Position numbers and translations under genes: made by a program. Shown in pieces: positions 57,686 through 64,000 of a DNA stretch of 64,000 nt. This DNA is from Acidimicrobiales bacterium (lineage in GTDB: Bacteria; Actinomycetota; Acidimicrobiia; Acidimicrobiales; MedAcidi-G1), in NCBI GenBank assembly GCA_022452035.1, contig JAKURV010000002.1, forward strand, positions 62,001 to 126,000. Reading direction: 5' to 3'. The notes under the pieces were generated by a model. That model was not told where the DNA came from, ran no database searches, and was given only the letters and a program-made list of their open reading frames with translations. The first letter of the stretch is position 1. Each line of letters opens with the position of its first letter.

Positions 57686-57760
57686 CTTCGGTCAGAGGTC
57701 TGAGAAGTCCGAGGGAATTGGGACAAGGTGGGGCCAACTGGGGTTCCGGAGGAGGGATAC

Positions 57761-58861
57761 GTGTCCACGGCGATGAAGCCCACATTGCGGGGGGAGGACT
57801 ACCGGTCTCCCGCCATCTACGACGCCGACCTCGAGAGCGTCTTCCACCGGCGGTGGTGCTACGTCGGTCGCTCCGAGCGGCTCGCTCACGTGGGCGATCG
57901 CCTGGTGATCGACGTCGGCGCTGAGAGCGTCCTCGTACTCCGCAACCGGGATGGAGACCTACAGGCCTATTACAACGTGTGTCGGCACCGGGGTTCGCAG
58001 CTGTGCGACGCCAGCGGGAGTGGCTTCGGAGCGGCGATCACCTGCCCGTACCACGCTTGGAGCTATTCGCTGGACGGCGAGCTGGTGGCGACCCCGAACG
58101 TGGCGAAGGAAGAGCTCGACCGCATGGCGTTCCCACTCCATCGGGTCGCGGTGGAGAGTTGGCAGGGGATGCTCTTCGTCAGCCTGGCTACCGACCCTCC
58201 GCCATTGGTGGACTGGCTGGCCGAACACAGTGACGAGATTCTGTCGTTCGAGCGATTGCAGCTGGACCGCCTCCGGCTTGGGAGGCTGGAGACCAGCACG
58301 GTGGCCGCCAACTGGAAGATCCTGGTGGAGAACTACGCCGAGTGTCTCCACTGCCCGCAGATTCACCCCGAACTGGTGGAGATCATCCCCCTCCACCAAC
58401 AGGGTGACGTGATCGACGAGGGCCGAAACGACGGTGGCGCCTGGTTGGCAGAGGGGGCCAACAGCTTTACTGCCGACGGCACGGCCCCACTCCCGGTGAT
58501 CGCCACCATGACGCCAGACGACGCACGGTCCTACCTCTCGGCGTTCGTCTACCCGAACCTCTTCGTCGACATCACCGGTACCAGCGTGATCCTGACTCGG
58601 TTAATCCCCCGGGGTCCGGCGCGGACCGACTACGAGATCGAGTACCTGTTCGAGCCCTCCGCAGTTGAGTCTGACGACTTCGACCCCAGCGCGGTCTGTG
58701 ACTTCAGCAACCTGGTCCTGGCCCAGGACAACGCGGTCTGCGAACGCACCCAACGGGGGGTGAGCTCGCGCTCGTTCGACCGGGGGATGTTCGCTGCCCG
58801 GGACTCACTCTGCTGGGACTTCACCCAGCAATACCTCGCCGATCTAGCCGCAGAGTCGTGA
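57761..58861 (+). CDS. Rieske non-heme iron oxygenase alpha subunit, second type
   Basis: The product of about 366 residues begins at a GTG with GGAGGAGGG 6 bases upstream. The Rieske domain has YNVCRHRGSQLCDASGSGFG and ITCPYHAWSYSLDGELVATP (CxH, CxxH). The catalytic domain has VAANWKILVENYAECLHCPQ, where Glu and His ligands are expected, and a late FEPSAVESDDFDPSAVCDF. Relatives demethylate quaternary amines or hydroxylate rings. It is co-located with a Pot-type importer and a BetI-like regulator, so oxidation of the imported cation (for example a betaine) is a sensible inference. The reductase is not found in the window. A cupin gene overlaps its end. Confidence 0.88.
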   Translation: MSTAMKPTLRGEDYRSPAIYDADLESVFHRRWCYVGRSERLAHVGDRLVIDVGAESVLVLRNRDGDLQAYYNVCRHRGSQLCDASGSGFGAAITCPYHAWSYSLDGELVATPNVAKEELDRMAFPLHRVAVESWQGMLFVSLATDPPPLVDWLAEHSDEILSFERLQLDRLRLGRLETSTVAANWKILVENYAECLHCPQIHPELVEIIPLHQQGDVIDEGRNDGGAWLAEGANSFTADGTAPLPVIATMTPDDARSYLSAFVYPNLFVDITGTSVILTRLIPRGPARTDYEIEYLFEPSAVESDDFDPSAVCDFSNLVLAQDNAVCERTQRGVSSRSFDRGMFAARDSLCWDFTQQYLADLAAES

Positions 58862-59262
58862 CCGTAGACGGGCACGGGGAGTGGCAGGGGCCGCACATGG
58901 ACCCCATCGGTTCCGCCGAACGGCGGGTGGCCAACCGGTTCGAAGCCGAGTTCGTCCCGTTCATCGTCGACGGGGAACCGTCGCCCGGCGAGTGGATCCT
59001 GCAGCTCGACGGGTCGTATCCGCTGGGGGGCGGCTTTCACGTCTACCGCATGGACCCGGGCACGAGGACCACACCCCACGAGCACACCTGCGACGAGCAA
59101 TTCCTGATGCTGGAGGGCGAGCTGATTGACCACGACGGCCACGCATACCGGCCGGGGGATCTGGTGCTGCTGGCCGCAGGGACCCGGCACGACTCGAGAA
59201 CCGAGACCGGATGCACCCTCGCCGTCTTCATTGCTACGACAGAGGAGAACCTGGTCGACTGA
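58858..59262 (+). CDS. Cupin-domain protein
   Basis: The 134-residue product starts at a GTG overlapping the Rieske stop by four bases. It has one cupin barrel: MDPGTRTTPHEHTCDEQFLM (motif 1 with two His residues and a Glu) and YRPGDLVLLAAGTRHDSRTE (motif 2 with His). It would bind a metal and could sense or isomerise the product of the Rieske oxygenase. It converges with the amidohydrolase gene at 59312, with no clear terminator between them. The exact function is unknown. Confidence 0.82.
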   Translation: MTVDGHGEWQGPHMDPIGSAERRVANRFEAEFVPFIVDGEPSPGEWILQLDGSYPLGGGFHVYRMDPGTRTTPHEHTCDEQFLMLEGELIDHDGHAYRPGDLVLLAAGTRHDSRTETGCTLAVFIATTEENLVD

Positions 59263-59311
59263 CCGGTTCCGCCGTTGGTTCTTCTTCAGTTGTTTTCTGT
59301 GCTGGCGGTCC

Positions 59312-60940
59312 TCACGGCGTGCGGCCGTCGGTGAGGGTCCAGGCGGGATGACCGTCGACCCAGGTCTCTAAGACGGTTACGTCCGGGAGACGGTCAACGG
59401 CGACAGTGAACGGGTCGTCGGCCAGGAGCACGAGGTCGGCGGGGTTCCCGACGGCCAGTGACCCGACGTCGTCTCGCCGCAGAGCGTGGGCTCCGCCCAC
59501 CGTGTAGCCGGTGAGGGATTGTGCCCGGGTGATCCGGTTTTCGTCGCCGAGGATCCGTCCCGCGGAGGTCAGACGCGTCTCAGCTGCCCAGCAGGACAGC
59601 ATCACGCATGGCCTAGTCACCGGGGCGTCCGAGGACAGCACGACGGGGAGGCCGGCCGCGGCGATCCGTCCTGAGGGGTACATGCCATCGGCCACCTCGG
59701 GGTGGTCGCGGCGCACACCCTCTCCGTAAAGGTGGACCTGGGTTGGCTGTGGGACCGGGACTACTCCGAGCCGACACATCTCGGTTAGCTGGTCGGCAGA
59801 CGGAAAGCCACAGTGCTCTATGCGGTGCCGGAGGTCGGGGCGCAGTGGGGCCCGGCCTAGAGCGTCCAGCACCAGTTGGATGGCCTCAGGTCCTTGCGCG
59901 TGGGTGGCGGTCTGACGACCGGCAGTGGCCGAGGCGACCAGCAGGTCTTCCAGTTCGCCCGGACCGTGGTACAGGTGCCCGTGGGTGGCTCCGCAGCCGC
60001 ACGGTAGGTAGGCGGTGCCCCCAGTCAGGGCACCGTCGGCATAGTGCTTGACTCCGCCGACCGATAGGTGGTCATTCCCTAGCCACGACTCGATCCCCAG
60101 GCGGTCCAGGCTGTCGACGTGACTGGACAGGACGTACATCACCACGCGCAACGCGAGGCGCCCGGCGTCCCGAGCGACGAGGAATGCCCGCATTTCCCGT
60201 TCGGTGACCTGGCAGTCGCCCACGGTGGTGATTCCGGTAGCCAGGAACGCCTCCTGAGCGTCGTCCAGCATGCTGGCCAGATCGTCCGGGTCGTCCGGCA
60301 GATGGAGGTTGGGGCCGTGGTTTCCAAGTTTCACCCCGTCGGGTCCGGTGAGCAGGTCGCAGGCGGCGTCGAATACTCGACCGGTGGGCCGTCCGTCCTC
60401 GTCACGGTCGATGACGCCACCGGGCGGGGTGGGCACCGCCGCGGTTATACCGGCCTCGGCCAGCCCATGGCTGTTTACCGAGAATCCGTGGCCGCTGACG
60501 TGCATCACGGTGACCGTCCGGTCGTCAGCTACCCGGTCCAGCTCCAGGGCCGTGGGGTGCCGACCCTCGGTTAGGCGGTGGTGGTCGTAGCCAAAGCCGC
60601 GAATCGGAGCTACGGAGCGGGCCTCGTTTCGGGCGTGTTCGCCGAGAAGTTTGATCACCTCGTCGACGCTGGATGCCGAGGTCAGGTCGGCCCACGAGGC
60701 GCACTGGCCGTACATGAGAGGGTGGGTATGGGCGTCGACGAAGCCCGGGAGAATGGTACGGCCGTCTAGGTCGACCTCCTGAGCGTCGCCGAGGGCTCGT
60801 GCGCTGGCCAGCGATCCGATGTGGGTGAGCCGGCGACCGTCGATTCGGACCGCCTCGACGGTGCCGACATGGCCTTTCACTAGCGGATAGGTCGGTCCAC
60901 CGGTGATGATCGTGCCCCGTTTGGGATCGTGGTTGACCAC
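59312..60940 (-). CDS. Amidohydrolase family protein (YtcJ-like)
   Basis: The 542-residue product is an amidohydrolase-3 type enzyme: [20 protein letters not shown] has the HxH metal pair, [20 protein letters not shown] holds the Lys region, the His in [20 protein letters not shown] and the Asp in [20 protein letters not shown] complete the metal site. Such YtcJ-like proteins hydrolyse N-acyl or amide bonds of unknown substrates. The start is a GTG with GGGAG upstream, three bases after the psuG stop, so the two genes form an operon. It does not belong to the transport cluster on its left. Confidence 0.87.
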   Translation of the reverse strand: MVNHDPKRGTIITGGPTYPLVKGHVGTVEAVRIDGRRLTHIGSLASARALGDAQEVDLDGRTILPGFVDAHTHPLMYGQCASWADLTSASSVDEVIKLLGEHARNEARSVAPIRGFGYDHHRLTEGRHPTALELDRVADDRTVTVMHVSGHGFSVNSHGLAEAGITAAVPTPPGGVIDRDEDGRPTGRVFDAACDLLTGPDGVKLGNHGPNLHLPDDPDDLASMLDDAQEAFLATGITTVGDCQVTEREMRAFLVARDAGRLALRVVMYVLSSHVDSLDRLGIESWLGNDHLSVGGVKHYADGALTGGTAYLPCGCGATHGHLYHGPGELEDLLVASATAGRQTATHAQGPEAIQLVLDALGRAPLRPDLRHRIEHCGFPSADQLTEMCRLGVVPVPQPTQVHLYGEGVRRDHPEVADGMYPSGRIAAAGLPVVLSSDAPVTRPCVMLSCWAAETRLTSAGRILGDENRITRAQSLTGYTVGGAHALRRDDVGSLAVGNPADLVLLADDPFTVAVDRLPDVTVLETWVDGHPAWTLTDGRTP

Positions 60941-60943
60941 CGT

Positions 60944-61882
60944 TCAGTTTCTCCCGACGTCGAGGGCCGGAAGGGCGGCCAGCGCTGTAGCGATTTCGGC
61001 CGCCACCGCGGCGTTGTGCTTCACCAGGGCCACGTTGGCCTCGAGGCTGGCGCCGTGGGTGGTCTCGCCGATGTGTGCCAGCAGGAATGGTGTTACGTCG
61101 CGGCCGCGCACTCCGGCACCGTCGGCTGCGGCCAGGCCGCCCACTATGGCCTCGGCGATGGCCTGTGGGTCGGCCTCGTCGGCTACAGGGATGGGGTTGG
61201 CCACCACCACTCCGCTGAGCAGGCCGCACCCCCAGTGGGCGTGAAGAATTCCGGCCGTGGTGTCTGGATGGTCAGATCGGACCGACACCGGCAGGTCGCC
61301 GCCCCGGGTCCAGAACTCGGGCATTACGTCGGTGCCCTGCCCGACGACCGGGACGCCGAGCGTCTCCAAGGCCTCAATGGTTCGGGGCAAGTCGAGGACC
61401 GCTTTGGCTCCGGCACAAACCACGGCTACCGGCAGTGTGGCCAGCGCGGTGAGGTCGGCCGAAATATCGCGATCCTCGCCCCTGTGCACACCGCCGATCC
61501 CGCCTGTGGCGAATAGTCGGATCCCAGCCCGGTGGGCAGCGAACAGGGTGGCGGCCACCGTGGTGGAACCTGTCCGACCTTCGGCCAGCAGGTACCCCAG
61601 GTCGCGAAGGCTGGCCTTCTCAGCTTCCCCACTACCTAGGCGCTCAATCTCGTCGACCGAGAGACCGACCCGAAGTGATCCGTCGATGACGGCCACGGTG
61701 GCCGGGACGGCACCGGCGGCCCGGACCTCGGCTGCGCAGGCCAGCGCAGTCTCGACGTTCTGCGGAGACGGCAGACCGTGGCTGACAATGGTGGACTCCA
61801 AGGCCACTACAGCCCGCCCGTCAGCCAGTGCCGCCGACACCTCGTCGGACACCCGCAGCCGTTCGGTCGATTTTTTCCCCAC
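60944..61882 (-). CDS. psuG: Pseudouridine-5'-phosphate glycosidase
   Basis: The product of about 312 residues matches PsuG: VVALESTIVSHGLPSPQNVE near the start, AAGAVPATVAVIDGSLRVG, KASLRDLGYLLAEGRTGSTT, FATGGIGGVHRG (the GGIGGVHR signature), AVVCAGAKAVLDLPRTIEAL and TPFLLAHIGETTHGASLEAN. It cleaves the C-C bond of pseudouridine 5'-phosphate to uracil and ribose 5-phosphate. The GTG at 61882 gives the normal family length; a longer frame upstream encodes no family sequence. The kinase PsuK is not adjacent. It is divergent from the small gene at 61984. Confidence 0.93.
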   Translation of the reverse strand: MGKKSTERLRVSDEVSAALADGRAVVALESTIVSHGLPSPQNVETALACAAEVRAAGAVPATVAVIDGSLRVGLSVDEIERLGSGEAEKASLRDLGYLLAEGRTGSTTVAATLFAAHRAGIRLFATGGIGGVHRGEDRDISADLTALATLPVAVVCAGAKAVLDLPRTIEALETLGVPVVGQGTDVMPEFWTRGGDLPVSVRSDHPDTTAGILHAHWGCGLLSGVVVANPIPVADEADPQAIAEAIVGGLAAADGAGVRGRDVTPFLLAHIGETTHGASLEANVALVKHNAAVAAEIATALAALPALDVGRN

Positions 61883-61983
61883 GGTTCCAGTGTGGCCGGT
61901 GTAGAAGGCGGCGCGCCCGTCGGGCCGGAGGGGGTACGCCGGTAGAATGGACGGGCCCACATCACCAGCGGGAGGCACCCCCC

Positions 61984-62316
61984 GTGGCTAGCAAGACCAG
62001 TAGCACGCCGGCAGCGATCGGCATCGTGAAGTCGGTGGAGTTCGACGGCAGCAGTGCTGTGCTGAGTTTCGGTGATTCGTCAACCACGTCAACGCTGGTT
62101 GTCGAAGCCGAGCCCAACATTTCGGGCGCCGAGCGACGGTTGAAGGCCTTCCACGACGTCTACACGGTGGTCGTCCGTGCCGATGCCGATGACGTGTCGG
62201 CCGAGCTCTACGGCGTGAACCACAACGGTGAGGTCAATCGCCCGGTGCCGGTGGCCGATGCTCTGGGTCTGTGGGAGCTGGGTGTTCCGATTCGAGTAGA
62301 GCGGGCTGCCGCCTGA
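61984..62316 (+). CDS. Small protein of unknown function
   Basis: The 110-residue product starts at a GTG with GGGAGG 8 bases upstream. It reads like a small soluble beta-rich domain: AAIGIVKSVEFDGSSAVLSF, then RRLKAFHDVYTVVVRADADD and a conserved-looking C-terminal PVADALGLWELGVPIRVERA. No signal peptide, membrane helix or known motif is visible. It is divergent from psuG and followed after 167 bases by the proline dehydrogenase gene. The reading frame is convincing and the function is unknown. Confidence 0.68.
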   Translation: MASKTSSTPAAIGIVKSVEFDGSSAVLSFGDSSTTSTLVVEAEPNISGAERRLKAFHDVYTVVVRADADDVSAELYGVNHNGEVNRPVPVADALGLWELGVPIRVERAAA

Positions 62317-62483
62317 TCTGACGGTCGGAGACCACCCAACCTCCACCGAGCCCTGGTCGAGTTAGCGGTCAACCGCCCTTAGAGGTCCGAAACTGCGCCG
62401 GGGTCCACCGCGGAATTGTCCGATTCGGGGACCATGGAGGGGTCGATCGCACAAGACCCCGATCGATTCCCGACGATGTGGGC

Positions 62484-64000
62484 ATGCTGACCTCCCATCC
62501 CCCGGTCGGTGCCACTGGCACCGAGGACCGCCCGACGCCCGTCGTCGATTCACCCGGCCCGTTGGCTCCTGCCATCGACCCCGAGACCCTGGCCTCCGAC
62601 GCGGTGGCCGTAGTAGCCCGGTGGCTGACCACGGCCCACTGCGACGAGACATCCACAGAGCGTCGGCTGGCCGACCGGATGCGAGGAATCATCGACGACC
62701 CAATCGGCGTGGGGTTCACCATGCGGTTCGTAGACCGGGTAGCTCGCCACCGGAGCAACACTCTGGCTGCCGATCAACTGGCCCGGCTGGTGGCTGACGG
62801 TGACCTCCCCGGGTTCCTGGGCCGGGTCGACCGGCTGTTGTTGCGGCTGGGAGCCCGTCTCGCCCCGGTCCTACCCCAGCTGGTCATGCCATTGGCCCGC
62901 CGTCGCCTCCGAGGGCTCGTCGGCCACCTTGTGGTGGACGCCGCCCCCGGCAGCGTCCACGCCCACTTGGCCCGTCGCCGGTTGGAGGGCTACACCCTGA
63001 ATGTCAACTTGCTGGGGGAGGCGGTCCTGGGCGAGGCCGAGGCGTCCCGCCGCTTCGAGCGCACCCTGGCCCTGGTGGAGGACCCCGAGGTTGACTACGT
63101 GTCGGTCAAGGTCTCGGCCATCGCCAGCCAACTCAATCTGTGGGCTTTCGACCACACGTTGACTCGAGTCAAGGACCGCCTACGGATCCTGTACCAGCGG
63201 GCCGCTGTCGCTCCGGCTCCCACCGGCCGGCCCACCTTCGTCAACCTGGACATGGAGGAGCATCGGGACCTGGAGCTCACCCTCCGGGCCTTCACCGAAC
63301 TCCTGGATGAGCCCGACCTACGGGACGTCGATGCCGGGATCGTCCTGCAGGCCTACCTGCCGGATGCCTTCGGTGCCCTCCAGCGCATCACCGCCTGGGC
63401 TGGTCCCCGGAAGGATGCCGGGGGTGGCGAGGTCAAGGTTCGCCTGGTGAAAGGGGCCAACCTGGCCATGGAAAGGGTCGATGCTGCCCTACACGGGTGG
63501 GTGCAGGCGCCCTACGACACCAAGGCCGAGGTGGACGCCAACTACAAGCGTTGCGTGGACTGGGCCCTGCGGCCCGTGCACACGCGGGCGGTGCGGATCG
63601 GGCTGGCCAGCCACAACCTGTTCGACGTGGCCTGGGCCCACCTCCTGGCCGAGGCCCGTGGGGTAGCTGACCGAGTCGAGTTCGAGATGCTGCAGGGGAT
63701 GGTCCCCGCTCAGGCCCGGACAGTGCTAGATGACACCGGCGAGCTTCTGCTGTACACGCCGATTGTGGGCCGCCGGGACTTCGACGTAGCCGTCAGCTAC
63801 CTATTCCGTCGCCTGGAGGAGAACAGCTCCGACCAGAACTTTCTCCGGCACCTGTTCAGCCTGCGGCCCGGGACCCCCGAGTTTGACGAGCAGGCCCGCC
63901 TGTTCCGTGCCGCGGTGGCCGGGCGTTGGGACCTCGCTGACCTGCCCCGTCGAGAGACCGAGCGGCCACCGTCGGGCGACGGGTTGTTCCGGAATCATCC
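62484..64000 (+). CDS. putA: Bifunctional proline dehydrogenase/PutA-type protein (N-terminal part)
   Basis: The gene starts at an ATG at 62484 and runs off the right edge, so about 505 residues are visible. After a low-complexity start, the proline dehydrogenase barrel is clear: YTLNVNLLGEAVLGEAEASR, DYVSVKVSAIASQLNLWAFD, FVNLDMEEHRDLELTLRAFT, AGIVLQAYLPDAFGALQRIT, KVRLVKGANLAMERVDAA and FEMLQGMVPAQARTV, the FAD-binding and proline-binding parts. The C-terminal NAD-dependent glutamate semialdehyde dehydrogenase domain lies beyond the window if present; a lone proline dehydrogenase would end about here, and the sequence at the edge (EENSSDQNFLRHLFSLRPGT) suggests it continues. It oxidises proline to glutamate through pyrroline-5-carboxylate. 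Confidence 0.88.
   Translation, partial: MLTSHPPVGATGTEDRPTPVVDSPGPLAPAIDPETLASDAVAVVARWLTTAHCDETSTERRLADRMRGIIDDPIGVGFTMRFVDRVARHRSNTLAADQLARLVADGDLPGFLGRVDRLLLRLGARLAPVLPQLVMPLARRRLRGLVGHLVVDAAPGSVHAHLARRRLEGYTLNVNLLGEAVLGEAEASRRFERTLALVEDPEVDYVSVKVSAIASQLNLWAFDHTLTRVKDRLRILYQRAAVAPAPTGRPTFVNLDMEEHRDLELTLRAFTELLDEPDLRDVDAGIVLQAYLPDAFGALQRITAWAGPRKDAGGGEVKVRLVKGANLAMERVDAALHGWVQAPYDTKAEVDANYKRCVDWALRPVHTRAVRIGLASHNLFDVAWAHLLAEARGVADRVEFEMLQGMVPAQARTVLDDTGELLLYTPIVGRRDFDVAVSYLFRRLEENSSDQNFLRHLFSLRPGTPEFDEQARLFRAAVAGRWDLADLPRRETERPPSGDGLFRNH

Overview
The window is high-G+C bacterial DNA with dense, often overlapping genes and many GTG and some TTG starts. Together with BetI-like, PutA-like, PsuG and Liv/Pot transporter genes, this suggests a free-living actinobacterium-like heterotroph, possibly a marine Acidimicrobiia relative (inference; no rRNA or other phylogenetic marker is present). 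There are no rRNA genes, CRISPR arrays, insertion sequences, integrases or phage genes. The only RNA gene seen is an initiator tRNA-Met at 26566-26642.

Region 1 (1-4.3 kb): the start of a dimethylglycine/sarcosine-dehydrogenase-type flavoprotein, a two-gene unit with a cytosolic PhnD-like binding domain, and a tryptophan-opening pair (arylformamidase and tryptophan 2,3-dioxygenase, kynA).

Region 2 (4.3-26.4 kb): an aromatic and amine catabolic block. It holds homoprotocatechuate meta-cleavage genes (hpaE-like dehydrogenase, hpaD-type extradiol dioxygenase, two FAH-fold hpaG-like proteins), a NicX-type dioxygenase, three cytochromes P450, a glutamine-synthetase-like ligase, an MhpA-like flavin monooxygenase, a Liv-type ABC importer with a fused LivM-LivG, and a MarR (HpaR-like) regulator. 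A 20-bp palindromic motif recurs before hpaE, between the acetoacetate-decarboxylase-like gene and the first hpaG, before hpaD and, in weaker form, before the MarR gene. The block lies between two imperfect direct copies of the 3' end of kynA (4210-4346 and 26394-26519). The second copy is a decayed fragment close to the initiator tRNA. Much of the block reads as less G+C-rich than its flanks, so it looks like acquired DNA or the product of a large rearrangement.

Region 3 (26.7-52.7 kb): an osmolyte/organosulfur-type catabolic region rich in repeated enzyme families. It has one TauD and four PhyH-type dioxygenases, three thiamine-diphosphate enzymes (one a convincing sulfoacetaldehyde acetyltransferase, Xsc), two creatinase/ectoine-hydrolase-like M24 proteins (one DoeA-like), two M20 deacylases, a Rieske oxygenase, a RidA protein, a DUF1028 protein, flavin oxidases and SDRs.

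Region 4 (52.7-59.3 kb): a BetI-like TetR gene and a potABCD-type transporter, then a Rieske oxygenase and a cupin. Near-identical palindromes precede the tetR/potA pair and the potD/Rieske pair, so one regulator probably controls the unit.

Region 5 (59.3-64 kb): an amidohydrolase with pseudouridine-phosphate glycosidase, a small unknown protein, and the first part of a PutA-type proline dehydrogenase that runs off the right edge.

All assignments come from reading motifs by eye; no database search was possible. Percent identities quoted are hand counts over the stated intervals.
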